Shown here one piece after another: positions 23,552 to 35,991 of a stretch of 64,000 nt of DNA. The stretch is from positions 12,118,001 through 12,182,000 of the forward strand of contig CM077594.1 of the NCBI GenBank assembly GCA_039654915.1, read 5' to 3'. The DNA comes from Aquilaria yunnanensis. Taxonomy: Eukaryota; Streptophyta; Magnoliopsida; Malvales; Thymelaeaceae. How positions within the stretch are numbered: position 1 is the stretch's first letter; every line of letters starts with the position of its first letter. The position numbers and the translations under genes were made by a program. The notes below the pieces were generated by a model that saw only the letters and a program-made list of their open reading frames with translations, ran no database searches and was not told the origin of the DNA.

Positions 23552-24008
23552 ATAACTCCTCCCCCCCCCCCCTCTTAGGAAATTGTGAGTCTGGGTTTTA
23601 CATTAAAAACAAAAACAAAAAGGTCAAAACGCTGTAGTTTCTTCCTATGAGAGCTTCTACTGCTGCTTTGTCATCCACAGCGAAGTATGATATGATGCCC
23701 ATCTAAGTTGTATGACGTTGTATTGGATGGGGTATGATGCCTTATCTAGCAACTTTTGGGGGAAGGCATCGAAATGTCATCGGATCTTGGGAAATTATCA
23801 TTATTCTCTTATCTCCGCCACACGTGGTGAGTTTAAAGGTCTGGTTAGGAGATAAAGTGACTCCTATTAAATGCTCATTCATGAAAGTAACTTGGGCTGA
23901 CTCTTTTGGCGCCACTCCCTACCATGCGTCCTTTCTCTAGTGCCCTAAATATTTGTTACAATGATGGTTGTGGTTTCTATGAGGTTATCTAAAAGTCATG
24001 GTCCCTAC

Positions 24009-24016
24009 TATAAATA
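24009..24016 (+). promoter_or_regulatory. TATA box of element A antisense gene
   Basis: CTATAAATAGG lies 349 bases upstream of the putative antisense ATG (24358), followed by a pyrimidine-rich leader. A CACGTG is at 23821-23826. B and C have a TATA box at the corresponding place. Confidence 0.6.
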
Positions 24017-24357
24017 GGGTAGGTTTTTTACCTTTTTTTTTCACTGTTTTACAGCTTTTTGCTTCTTTCACTTCTTAGTGTCTTCTCATTTCCTTCATCT
24101 AGAGCTCTTTTCAAGCACCATTCAGTTCTTTCTTTCCTATTAGCTTCATTCTTTCGCAAGCAACTTTTGATTAGGTAATAGATTTAAGCTCTTCCTCTTC
24201 CTTCTTTTACTTCTCTAGCATGTTAGATTTTTATATTCTGGGTGACTATCCTTGTGGTATTGCTCTTCTACTTTTTTGGTTATGGTTTCTCTTTGTTTTT
24301 CCACTGTCTGTCTTTTGATGGTCGTTGCCCTTACCCCATATTCTCTGGTTTTTCTAG

Positions 24358-27300
24358 ATGGCATCCTCAAGGTCACCGTCAGGAAGTGCTGCTGCTAGTT
24401 AAATTCCCTAGTCCTCTAGTAGGGCAGATGGAAATGAGTCTTCCCCCCCCCCCCAATACTTCATTACTGAGGGGAGAGATGACCACTTTTACTGACGAGA
24501 ATTTGCCTACCAACCTCAAGTGGTTTTTTAGCCTAACGTGGTGGTGGCTACTTTGAGGAGGAGCCAAGAGTTAAAGAATAGGGCCCTCACCAAGGGTGAC
24601 CTAAAGACCAACATTCTTATGGTCTTTGTGGGCCAGATACGGGTAGGGCTCTATTTCTCTCTTCATTTGTTGGTGGAGTAGTTTTACAAGCACTATCAGG
24701 TGCCACTATTGCAGGTAACCCCAAACTCTTCACTCATATCAACGCCTTCGTCACATGTTGCAAAATGACAATAGTGGATCTCTTATTGGAGGTCTTCCTT
24801 TAGTTCTATATGCTGGAGTTGAAATAGGACCCATTGTTTTCCCACATACCCCCATCAATCGAGGGGCAATATGTCCTTCTTATTCATCAACTACAAGGAC
24901 TCATGGGCCAATTGAAAGGACTGATTCTTCTATACGTCGAAGAAGCTAAAGTGGGGCTTCCTATGTAAGTGGAAGGTCACCCCTCAGCAAGAGTTGGTGT
25001 AAAGGCCTTACTTATATAAAGACTCCGAGGGCCATATGGCTTACACCGGGCTTCTTACCTGGTTAGAGTCAGTAGTGGGGAACATGAATTTCACCAAGTT
25101 GTTTCTTATCCATTTTACAGAGATAAAGGAAATGATGCTCAAGTAGGCAAGAATCAACATGGCTCACCTATCATATCTCGACATGTTGAACCGCACCAAT
25201 TGGGTTTCAGGGTAAAATAGGCCGTTGGTGGAGACTTTTGAGATCACCTTTCGAACCTAGTGAGTTCTATTAGGCCCTGAAAGTCATGTCCCATACATTT
25301 TTTGCCTTATTCTTCATTTGCCTCATTCTAACTAAATTTAGTCTCCTTACAGCTATGGATGGTCGAGCCAAGGCATTGATGAAGCAGCATAAGAGCATAG
25401 TTGATGGGCTGGTCGATGTGAGCAAGCTTTAAATTCTGCTAGTCGAGGCTGCTCATACTCCAGGTGTCATGAACTCTACCCTTAAATCCTTCAAGTTTGT
25501 GCCCATGTGGTGTATATAGAGGAGTCTCCTTTAAATATGCCTCAACTAGTCCGTAAAAGGTTGCATTCTTCTAAGAGGATGGAGGTCTTCTAAGGCAAGA
25601 GTGAGGGTATGATCCCTTTCAGTAATTTTCCTTTGCCTAGCATCAATTTGACATTGTTCTGTGCAGATTATGGGTCTTTTTATCCAAATTCTCTCATGAA
25701 ACATCCTAGGGGAGCGGGCCTTCCTCCATCATGGACCCGAAGACACTGAAGGATTTATCCCACAAGGCACTAATCTTTTTCCCTCCTCGCCCTACTGTTA
25801 TTCCCATGGGGGTCATCCTAGAAAAGCCTTTTATAAGGATGTCAGCTGGGGCCCCCCTTTACTTAGTGACGTGGAAGATCGCTTCAAGCCCCACAACCAA
25901 TTCCCGAGAGAGTCCAAGCATAAAGGCATGGTCTGGTGCTCAAAGGGTTCATGCTAGACCAAGTGTTCGACATTAGTGGGTGGTGGGCGTTGGCTAGTCA
26001 ATTTAGGATGATTGGTCTGACATCACCCACTGCATCTTGATGGGCCTACAAACCCCCAGGTATTGGCACCATCGTGCTCATTTTTCCTAGAAAGACAATG
26101 TCCAACTGATGAGTGTTTCCAGCCGCTTTATTCAAGTATGGCTGTTAGCTTCTTTTGTGATATGTATGTCCATGCAAACATTCCATAATCATCTTCATCT
26201 ATAAGAAGCAATCATCATATACTCCATTAAGGTGTACTGCTTATGACAAGGCAATATAGACCCTGTCCTCATGGTTTGATGAGGTCAAGTCGATGAACAT
26301 AGCATTGAACAGGGAACTGATGGTAGCGAACACTGCCTACGAGGCTCTAGCAAATAAGCTCTAGGAGTTAAAGGCCAAAAGGGATGAGCAGGAAAAGCTA
26401 TCCAATGACATGGTGCAGAAGTTGTCATTGTCAGTAGATGCCCTTTGTAGGGTCGAGGAGAAAGAGGTCTAGGCCCTTGCCAAGGCTCAAGGATCTAAGT
26501 CCTAGCTAAAGGCCATAGATAAGAAGATAGGGGCCATTTAGGAAAACTTCTAGATAGGTGTGCTGGCTTGGTTGGGTATACTAGTTATCCATGACAAATT
26601 TAGCTTTAACTCAGCCATTGCCACTTTTTCCCCCATGCAGTGAATCATGAGGGTTGGCTAGGTTGGATGAAGGGCATAATGATGGCCAAAGTGTTATCAC
26701 ACTAACCGCCTATCGACCACAGGAAAGAAGGAGCCAAACACTCGAGGCGTGCGACCTCGGAAAGGACTCCGGAGTGAAGGAAGCTGTACACCTGAGGCAC
26801 GCGACCTCGGTGGCACGCCAAAGGCAAACTTCAAGAAACCAGCACGTAGTCTCCATCGGGAAAACGGCTGAACCTTCTTCGGGGGAAAAGGCCCAAGCAC
26901 CCTCTACAGGAGAGGGCTCCCCGAAGACAAAAACACCGAAATTCCAGACTGACTTCGGGAGAAGGCCCCTCACTCAGAAGTGAGACATCAACCTTAGGGA
27001 CCCCGGTTGTACTGCAAGGGCCATTAAGAGCCATTAAGGAGTCTCTGACATTCCGCTCACACACGTTTCAGACATAACTCTGACATGCCACCTCTAGATA
27101 CATTCTGGCACGCTACCTCCATATCACACAGGGCTATACCCACTACGGCTCGTAGCCCGAGGAGCCTGCAGACGACTGGGGACCTTTATGCCTAGAAGTA
27201 CGAACATCATCCGACCATACACGTGTTGAAAATGTGTCGTTATCTGAAGGGGTCATCCCCTTCCTTCTATATAAAGGAAATGACAACAAGCCAGGGGGGA

Positions 27301-28114
27301 CCGGGACCACCCCGGGAGGGCTCAGCTCTCCTCCGGAGAGAAAAGGGGACAGAGAGGCCGAAAAACGGAGGACCATCTCCTCCCTCAGCCTGAATACTCT
27401 CCCTTTAGCCCCCAGAAGGATCTACGCCAGGCAAGCGTCCTTTGTGTTTATCATTACTGCCTATCTTTATCTAAAAGGCACTGACTTGGGCATCGGAGGT
27501 TCCCCCCCGGGAAACCACCCCGGGGGCCTCCTAACCCCTGCTTTCTGAGTGTTTCAGCCAGGTTTCCCTGATGGATCTCCCTTCCGGGCTCTCTCCCACG
27601 TCAGAGGTTCTCCCTGTCTCTTACCGTGAGGCTCAGAAGCTGCCGGCCGGTACCTAAGGTGATCCACCCAGGACACCGGTCCTCCGCGACCAGCCAACAC
27701 CTTCGGGTCCCCCTACTGCCTTAACCACTGCACACAGTGGAGATGCTGGCTCCGCCTAACCGGACCGCATCGGATACCCGACCTTCCCCAAACGTCAGCA
27801 TCACATAAGAAATATGTGAAGGGCTTCGTGCTAAGGCTAATGCTCACTTCAAGGGGTTTGCATAAGCCGTTTGGGCATAGAAGAAGGGCCTTGGCAAGAA
27901 AACTCTTAAAGAGTTCAAGGAAGACATCCTTTCTTGCTATTTCCAGGTTGAGTGGGAGTATCCAAACCCAAATATGTCCTTTCTATCTGCCTATGCAGTT
28001 ATGGGTTCGACCTTTGATGTATAGCCAAAGGAGTGCAAAGTGGGGGAGGCACCCTACAATGAAAGCTCACCGATGACAGAAACTGAGGTAGCCTCTATTG
28101 AAGATGAGTTCTAA
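24358..28114 (+). pseudogene. Element A antisense gene (degenerate, interrupted by a solo LTR)
   Basis: It lies opposite to gag-pol, between integrase and the 3' LTR, like the better preserved copies in B and C. A plausible start (ATGGCATCC) is at 24358. Intron-like acceptor tracts (pyrimidines then CAG) are near 25350, 25668 and 26640. A coiled-coil-like Glu/Lys/Ala-rich segment is at about 26280-26520. The C-terminal part (about 27900-28114) includes LSCYFQVEWEYPNPNMSFL, corresponding to the segment after the coiled coil in C, and ends EDEF-stop. Stops occur throughout. Bases 26702-27800 are a foreign solo LTR. Function unknown. Confidence 0.55.
26702..27800 (+). mobile_element. Solo LTR of a related gypsy family, inserted in element A
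   Basis: A GC-rich 1099-bp block sits inside the AT-richer antisense gene of A, with the 5-bp direct repeat TCACA on both sides (26697-26701 and 27801-27805). It resembles the B LTR: CTTCGGGGGA-like and AGGAGA-rich segments, CACGTG at 27220-27225, TATATAAAG at 27268-27276, and the ACTTGGGC-TCGGA segment near 27480. No internal region remains, so it is probably the product of recombination between two LTRs. The left terminus reads CT rather than TG, so that end is slightly uncertain. Its last 250 bp have no counterpart in B. Confidence 0.7.
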
Positions 28115-28549
28115 GTGGCTTCGTTTATGGGCCTTCATTGGACATGTGCCTTCCCATACTGGCAAATAGCATTTCTACAACCATTTGAAAGGATACCAGC
28201 AAAAGGTACTTTCACAATCACGTGGATAGGCACCTCTTGCTCTCTAGACTTCTCAATGAGGCCTTTATATGATTCGTGCCTCTTCACCATTATCCTCTTA
28301 AAATCCTTCAAGTCTTTAGTGATTATTCTTTGCCATCAGTATCTAGTGGATAGCTTTAGTTTCCTTGGTGCTATGTTTAGCAAGAGACACTTTTGTAAAT
28401 GTTTCTGATAATTATGTTAATGAAATATTTGTTTTATTCATTTGTGCTATGTCTTTCTTTCTCTCTCTATTTTTTTTTTTTGTTTGGCTCGATCTTAACA
28501 ATTTGTAGTATTGTAACATTATGATCGACCTTGTGCATAATCATTTGTT

Positions 28550-31500
28550 TAGGTTTAGCTTCATGTAAGTACCTTCCAAATCTGCTAACTCAAAGACTCA
28601 TTCTTTAACTTTATTCTTGACCAAGAAGGGTCCATCCCAGTTAGGTCTCAGTGCTTCGTGTCTTGAGTTCCTTCCCGTTAAACTGTGCTTTGAAAAGGAC
28701 TTATCCTTCTACTTGAATAACTTCCTTCTTAACCCTTCTGTCATGTGTCATCACGACTTATTGTTTAAAGGCCATCAAACGGACCTAGGCATCTTCTTGT
28801 AGCACTTCCAGTAGATCTAGCCACTCATCTAACAATTTGTCATTTTTTTCTCATCCAACACCTGAACCCATATCATGTGATACATGGTTTCCACAAGTAT
28901 GAGTGCCTATATTTCATATAACATAGTAAAAGGGCTTTCACCAGTTGACTTTCGTGGCATTATTCTATAGTTCCATAGGACACCAGGCAACTTTTCCACC
29001 TACTTGCCCTTGGCCTCCCTTAACCTCTTCTTTAGCCTTTCTTTTAGGCTTCATTTTGTAACTTCAACAAGGCTGTTTGACTACGGATAAGCTATGGGTG
29101 AGAAATAAAGGTAGATATGCTTCATTTTTTGCAAATTTATGCATGTTTTGGTTATCAAACTACTTGCTGTTGTTTTCATAAGAATTTTATGATTTAGGGG
29201 GTTGTTATCGATGCCAAGGGCTCTTCTTCCATCTATTTGTTAAAGTAGCCAACAGCTACGATGCAATACTTGACTTGCCCAAGGGCACTGGAAAATGCTT
29301 CTACTAAATCAAGGCCCCATACTGCAAACGGACAAAGATCATCTATAAGCAAAATGCCAAAAGATTACAATCTTTATATTCAGGAATTAAACTGGCAAGA
29401 ATGGCATAATTGCACAAATTTCCTGGCATCCTTTCAAATTGTTAGCTAAAAGTACCCTTGCCATAGCATTTTGTGAGCCAAAAAATCAGTACTAATGTAT
29501 GCTCCACAGTCCCTTTGATGGTTTTCTTGAAGAACCCTTATCCTTCTTGGGGGGTTTGGCATCACTGTAAGGGTGGAGGCAAATCCTTGTCTATATAATT
29601 CTCCCCCCATAATGATGAACCTTCTTGATCGAATCTTGGTCACTCATTTCTCTTTAAGTGTTCCGCTCAAAGTCCTAGTCTCAAGATAAAGCTGTATTGG
29701 CTATCACCAATCATTATCAGGGGCTTAGTAGTCCATTAAGTGAATAGAGAGTTCCATAAGCTCTTTTATGAAGGCATCTTCCTGGCCCCTTAAAAAAGTG
29801 TCATCTTTCACATTTTGGGCTCTCGGAATCCTTTCAACCCACACGAGGTTAAATGTCTGTGTTAAACTCCCGACTAATCTGAAATACTTATAGAGAGTTA
29901 GGTTTTTAGCTCCTGCAACTCTGATAGCTTGATTTACTATTAGGTATGAATCATTATATTTTTGTAGGTGGTGCACCCTCGCTCAACCAGCCATATGTAA
30001 CCCTTCTAAGAGGGCTTTGTATTTAGGCACATTGTTCGTAACTGGGAGATGGAATTTTATTCTAAGTGTCGCCTTTATTTTGGGGGGCCACATAATATGA
30101 CCCTAATGCCTTGGTGTTCGGGCTTGAAGGCTTCCTCCATATGCATTTCCCAATGTAGGGTATCATTCGGGTGCTTCTTTTTTATAACCTCTGCTGTGTC
30201 ATCTTTGCAAGGAAATCGGCCAACATCTGAGCTTTTATCACCCTTTGGGGTTTGTACTGAATACTCTACCAGCTTAATACACCACTTGGCCATCCTTCTG
30301 GACTGGCTGAGTTTTTTAAGGACATTCTGGAGGGGCAACTCTATTTGGACAATAATCTTGTGCATCTAGAAATAGGGTTTCAACTTTTTGGATGCTACTA
30401 CGACGGCGAAGAAAACCTTCATAAGGATAGGATATCATGACTCGATCCTTTGGATGGTTTCACTAACATTGTAAACGGGCAATTTTTTGGGCTATTAGCA
30501 TGGATCGATCCTTCTATTATGGCTAGGTATAAAAAAATAGCTTCATTAGGCTTTAGTTGTGTTAATATCAGGAGCCATCACAAACAATTCTTAATTTGTT
30601 TAAAGGCTTCACAACTTTCCTCTGTTGATTTAAACATCACTTTTTTCTTGAGTATCCAATCAGCAATGGTCTCTGAAGTAAGGCACAAAGCATCCTAAGG
30701 CAACTAGTCTCTTTGCTAGCTTTAAAAAGGTCTTCTTATCTGGAGGGTCAGGCATCGTCATTCTTGCCTTGATTTTGTCCGAATTGGTGTCAATCCCTAT
30801 TTTAGAGATCATATAACCTAGAAACCTCCCAACCTTAACTTTAAAGTGCTTTTTTGAGGATTTAATCTTATATTAAACTTCCTCATTTGTTGGAAGGTTT
30901 CACATAGATCATCGAAGTATTAGTCTATTGCCCTGCTTTTGATGATCATATCATCCATATAGACCTTTATATTTTGCTCTAACTACTTAAAAAATAATTT
31001 ATTCATGAGCCTCTAGTATGCTGCTCCTGCATTCTTTAGGTCAGAAAGCATTCTTTAGTAACAATACACGATTTCCCCTGTGGTGAAAGCCACTTTTTCT
31101 TCATCCTCAGGGTCCATTTGAATCTGGTGATAACTGCTAAAAGTGTTTATAAATGATAGGATTCTAAACTTTGTAGTGGTGTTGGCCAGTTGGTTTATGG
31201 ATGGTAATAGATAGGGGTTTTTGGTGCAGGAGTCATTTAAGTTCACATAGTTGATGCACATGCGTCGTTCCCCACTTTCCTTCTTTATAAGGACCACGTT
31301 AGCAAGCTACTTGGGGTATCATACTTCCCAAATGATTCCTATTTTTAATAGTCTTCTAACCTCTTCCTTGATGAAGTTCTTTCTCTTAAGGGCTATGCTA
31401 CACGTCTTTTATTGGACTGATCGAGCAATGGGTTAACTTGCAACTTATGGCTGATGATTTTGGGGTTTATTCCTAGCATGTCATTAGGGGGCTATGCAAA

Positions 31501-31850
31501 AACATCCATATTAACCCGTAAGAATTTAATAAATAATTGCTTTTCCTTGGAGAAGATATCCTTGCTAATCTTTTTACTCTTGTTAGGGTCTAGCTCTATT
31601 TCTTCCGCGTCATTAGATAAGGACACACTAGTCTTAGTGTCATGAGATTGCCTTCTCCATCTCTTCTAGTCCAACAAAGCTTGTTTGTAATCTCTTGTTC
31701 CCCACAGGTTGGCCACGTAACTTCATCGTATTGAGACATGGTCTATATATATAGTTATGTCCCCTATAAGAATTGTGAAAACCATTGTTGGCCACTTAGT
31801 AGCTGATCTAATATAGAATTGTACCTATGTCGGTCTTCCAAGTATAACAT
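28550..31850 (-). pseudogene. Element A pol: RT, RNase H and integrase remnants
   Basis: RT is seen in the 31297-31055 frame (MCINYVNLND, then ILSFINTFSSYHQIQMDPED) and at the catalytic YMDDMI (codons at 30961-30950). RNase H-like sequence follows around 30365-29725. Integrase shows a zinc-binding segment near 29550-29440, a core segment near 29300-29200 in which the expected Asp of VAVDYF is Gly (VAVGYF), and a C-terminal NWDGPFLV segment near 28630. Stops are frequent in every part. In function this would be replication and insertion of the element RNA/cDNA; here it is dead. Confidence 0.75.
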
Positions 31851-32164
31851 TATATGGTGACAATATGTCTAGGATTAAGAATTTCTGATCTGCAGGAGTC
31901 GTATATAGTCCTTCCGTCCTTGCTAATGCTCATCAACATAGGAGGCATCTTGACTATCCAAAGTGTCGGCACTTTATCTCTCCCAACTCCATATGTTGGC
32001 CCCAAAATGTAGGTTAACGAAGACTTCCTAACCCTGATTTTCTCCAACAAGTCAACTGAAAGAATGTTGGAGTTGGCCCCCATGTCCAAGTAGAGTCTTG
32101 GAACATCAAAATTGTTGATTTTTGCATTATGACAATTGGGTCCATATGAGGGATGAGAACACAA
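31850..32164 (-). pseudogene. Element A protease remnant
   Basis: The frame carries PRLYLDMGANSNILS, aligning with the DDGSNAD active-site region of B-D proteases. The usual D-S/T-G or D-D-G is D-M-G here. It lies between gag and RT on the minus strand, as expected for Ty3/gypsy. Confidence 0.6.
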
Positions 32165-32399
32165 TACCCCATTAGGCCTTGTTAAGATGTTTTTGGAATT
32201 AGATACTTCAACCTAGGTGATCTCGCATTCTTGACATTTCTAGGCCATCAAAGATTTTCCCTTAGTAATCATATGTATGACCCTTATGAGAGGTCCCAAA
32301 TTTTTATGGTCCCTAATGTGCAACTAGAGCATTTCCTACCACGACCCTGTCCTGGTCATCTTCATCATCCTTTCTCTAGGGTTTATTGTCTTCGGCAAA

Positions 32400-33560
32400 G
32401 GGATGTTGGTGTGACCATGTACTCGCTTAATTTTCTAGCTTGGATCATTTTCTTGAGGAGTCACTTCAACTACTAGCAATATTCAGTTTTGTGCCTCTTG
32501 TCTTTATGGTATCGACAATATTTCTTCAAATCTTTCTTGTTTGTAGGCCTCATCAGTGGGGACCACCTAGGTACCTAGTTCTTCCTTTCCAAGGCATACA
32601 GAAATGTTTGACCTCATTTTTCTTAAGGAAGGCAAAACTAGTTCTAGTCATGATAACTGTGTCCTTCTACTTTTCTTTCTGAGGTAGGTCTACTCTTTAT
32701 GGGTCTAGGTTGTTCTTTTCGCATCATAAGGTGATTAAGTTCCTCTGCGTGCATATAACGAGTAGCTATAATGCTTCAAGATTAAATTTCCCCACAAAGC
32801 CTCTTAGGGATTCATCTTTGCCCTGCCATATTTTTAACAAGTAAGCCACCATCTTGGGGGCCTCTCTACCTTTTAGAAAGTAGCTGAGAAATGCCTAAGA
32901 AAGATCTTTAAGGAATGAAAGTGACAACCATTTATAAGAGGTTGATAGGGTCCGTGTGGCTGTCATATAGGTCAATTTTTAGCATTCAAAAGCCATAAAT
33001 AGTATGAACATTTATTGTCTCATCTGTGAATGGTTGAAGTTGCATATATTCAATGTTAATGGTGGAACTCAATCCCACAGTGGGAGGCTCAGGCACTCTC
33101 ATGCACTGCTCCATTTGATCTAACCTTTGTAGGATGGTGCTTATCTCATTATCGGTAGGTTTGTCAAATCTCATCAACGATGCCAGTAGCTCTCCTATGT
33201 GGACTCTTAGGGATGGATCATGAACTAGGACCTGTTAGGGTTCATTGGGGGCTAAATGGATTTCAGCATTGTCTTTGTGCATCTTTAGTAGGGTTCGCTG
33301 TATTTCTTGTTGAATAGTCATCTGTAATTGCCCAAAAAGGGCATGTTGAAGAGCCTGAAATTGGCTGTCACCCAAAGCTGCAAGCATTTTACTTGACGGG
33401 GATACTTTAGCGGTTCTAGGGGTTCCTCTCCTTCAACTCCTTGGGCAGTCTCTTCATCTTGGGGTTCTATAAACCTTTCAAGGCAATTAGTTGGGTCCCT
33501 TTGCTAACTTTTGTGCTTGTTTCCTGGTAAATCTTGATTGTCGAAGCGGGATATCCTGAT
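32400..33560 (-). pseudogene. Element A gag remnant
   Basis: A possible start ATG follows the primer-binding site at about 33570. The frame 33177-32986 (ISTILQRLDQMEQCMRV) looks like the helical segment before the Gag core. Further on, KKYCRYHKDKRHKTEYC corresponds to the zinc-knuckle-like motif of B-D (C-X2-H...H-X4-C). Stops break every part. Gag would form the virus-like particle. Confidence 0.55.
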
Positions 33561-33591
33561 GTTCACCATTTTCTCACAGATGGTGACAAAT

Positions 33592-33995
33592 TGATGGTCA
33601 AAGTGGGGTCTTATGAACAAGGTGAGACTAGTTTAAGAGCTTTTGAGTTGGTGAACCGGGGATCCTGTAGCCAAAGATACCGTCAGAGCCCTAAGATGTT
33701 TTTCCTTGAGGCAACCCTTTGACGATCAAGTTAGTTCTCAATAGGAAAATAAAAATAGTGAAATGCAAGGTGAAAAGCTCATAGCTTAGGAATGGGGAAT
33801 GGAACTTGCTTATATAGATGAAGAAAGATTCGAGAAAATCACGTGTGGATTAAATTATCCCGTAATTTGGGGATTTCATTTTCATCTTTATTAGGTTTCC
33901 TCTCTAATTCGTTTTTGGGTTAGGCTTCTTAGTACTACCTCTCTTAAATATGGATTTTGTTCGATGTGGGCTATGCGTAAGTCCACATAGTGCTA
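33592..33995 (-). repeat. Element A 5' LTR
   Basis: A 404-bp LTR next to the primer-binding site. On the minus strand it has a TATA box (CTATATAAG, about 33809-33817) with a G-box CACGTG at 33840-33845, 23 bases upstream. The target duplication GGTAT follows at 33996-34000. Confidence 0.85.
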
Positions 33996-34000
33996 GGTAT

Positions 34001-34261
34001 TCTTTTAAAAAGTAAGTGTTTCTTAGTTTTTTTTTTATATAAACCTAAGTAAGGGGAAAAAATTCATAGAAAATAGTTTCTTTTTGTGAATCATTTGCCT
34101 TTAGGGATACTTGTCCACTATTCTATGACCAGAGGTGAACCCTGATACACATTAAGTTGTCATTTTGGAAAACCTTCGATCAATTACATCTTCATAAGAC
34201 TTTGAATCTTATATATCTTATTAGTTGATTTTTGCTTATGAAACATTGGAACACATGAAAT

Positions 34262-34314
<53 letters not shown>

Positions 34315-34945
34315 AATAGTTATGACAGCTTATGAGACTTTATGTACTTCTTTAATTTTGGTAAATGAACTAAATTTTATGAAAATTCCTATCACAAATT
34401 TTATAAAGCATCACTTCATTTTTAGTCCAAAACTTTTTGGATTAACTATATGTAACTATAATGCATGACCTTTAAATTTATTTTATAAAAACTATTAATC
34501 TTGCATCACTTTAATTTCACCTTATAAGATACTAAAATCGTACTTGTCTGGTGAATATAAAATTTGCTATCAAAAAGAGATTTTTATTAGTCTCTATGCT
34601 CGAATTTCCCTTTAGCCAGGGTTTTAGTCATCCAGGGTTTCCTAGAAGTTTTGGGATTTCTAGTCTAGTTTCCTTCATTCTCCATTTCATTTTTCTGTTG
34701 GGTATGCAATAGAGGATTTGCAATCTAAGTTGGGTTTGTTGGAGTTAATAGCATAGGAGGAAGGGCTTATTGATGTGGGGTATTAGTATATGGTGATTCT
34801 TGAGTTAATGTTTCTTCTATCCTTTCGACCAAAGTCACGGTTCATCATCTTATTGTCGTCAATGCTTATGTTTTCATTATGCAGCATGTATGGAAGCTGC
34901 ATAGCATAGTTAAGTTCTCAAGACTAAAGGCGATTACAAAAACCA
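34001..34945. other. AT-rich intergenic DNA between A and the MULE-like element
   Basis: Holds a (TA)n microsatellite at about 34271-34311. No coding frame or RNA gene can be supported. Confidence 0.6.
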
Positions 34946-34955
34946 TTTTCTGCTA

Positions 34956-35981
34956 GCAAAAAGTACCAAAAAGTTCACCAAAGTTTTGGGCATAGACCTA
35001 TTTGGTCATTAAAATTTTTAGTCGTTCAAATGTCAAAACTAAAGTCAGTAGTTGGTTCCAAAGTGCCCACCATAGTTTAGAAATGGGGACCAAAATGATG
35101 ACCAATGTAACTAACGGTGAGAATTTTCCATCAAATGGAAGAATATTTCGTCAAATATCAATTGCGTGGTGAATGGTGGACCAAATGACATGCCAAGGTG
35201 TCAGAATGGCAGAATGATGTGGCAATTAGGTATCTGGGGATGCAATTAATTTAGGGATTTAAGTGATTTAAGGTTTATGGGTTTAAATTGGGGATTTAGG
35301 AAGAACTGGGAATCTCTCACCACCTCTTAACAACGTCCTTTTTTTTTCCTACATCCAAATAGAAATTGTTTTATTCCCTTCCATTTTTTTCTAATTCTTA
35401 TCTACAGCACAATGGTAGTGGGGACTAGAGTCATGGCTATTTATGTAAATAGTGCTATTGCAGAGACCCATAAATCTCCTTTCTCTGTTAAGGTAGGTAG
35501 TTTTTGCCCATATGCTCTGTAGTGGCATTATCATGAATGTCATCGTGCCCAAGGAAACCAGTGCATATGCTGTTATGGCCTCGAACAACTCCCTACCGAC
35601 ATCCATGCCTAAGGCAAAGTGGCTTGGATGAGTGACCTATAACTTATCAAGGAAATCAAGTAAGTAGTCACCATCCTCATCATGGCCATTTTATGAATGA
35701 AGAAAACCACACCAACAAGAACACTTTCATGATCCCTTTCATTTGTGGTTGCAGGAACTTGGGGGAGGCGCTCGAAAGGATCCACAAATGCCATGTCACA
35801 CCCCAAATAATGCGATGCACTTGCCAATTTAGATATTCGTTTACACGTTAGCTTGACTAACGGCCCAATAATAACTTTAGTATCAACTACTGACTTTAGT
35901 TATGATATTGGAACAACAAAAAAATTTAGTGACCAAATAGGTCTATGCCCATAGCTTTTATGAGCTTTTTGGTAATTCTTC
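34956..35981. mobile_element. MULE-like TIR transposon, 1026 bp, non-autonomous
   Basis: Inverted repeats of about 110 bp bound the element. The left arm has GGGCATAGACCTATTTGGTC and ACTAAAGTCAGTAGTTG, and both recur in reverse complement on the right (about 35870-35981). Flanking copies TTTTCTGCTA (34946-34955) and TTTTCTACTA (35982-35991) form a 9- to 10-bp target duplication with one mismatch, as for Mutator-like elements. Minus-strand frames (35827-35609 and 35606-35391) have no recognised domain and could be captured sequence. No MURA-type transposase is present. Confidence 0.75.
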
Positions 35982-35991
35982 TTTTCTACTA

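Larger units (their letters stand above)
23153..33995 (-). mobile_element. Element A: old Ty3/gypsy Tat-lineage LTR retrotransposon
   Basis: Two diverged same-orientation LTRs (23153-23551 and 33592-33995) are flanked by a perfect 5-bp target duplication GGTAT (23148-23152 and 33996-34000). Gag-pol runs on the minus strand from the right LTR. A degenerate primer-binding site adjoins the right LTR (33571-33591), and a C-rich tract (polypurine on the minus strand, about 23557-23573) adjoins the left LTR. Protease, RT, RNase H and integrase remnants occur in Ty3/gypsy order with many stops. An antisense gene on the plus strand (24358-28114) lies between integrase and the 3' LTR, as in B and C. 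A foreign solo LTR interrupts it. Confidence 0.9.

Noticed and set aside
33595..33722. Plus-strand frame 33534-33722 as a gene
   Set aside because: It crosses the primer-binding site and LTR of element A and has no family resemblance.
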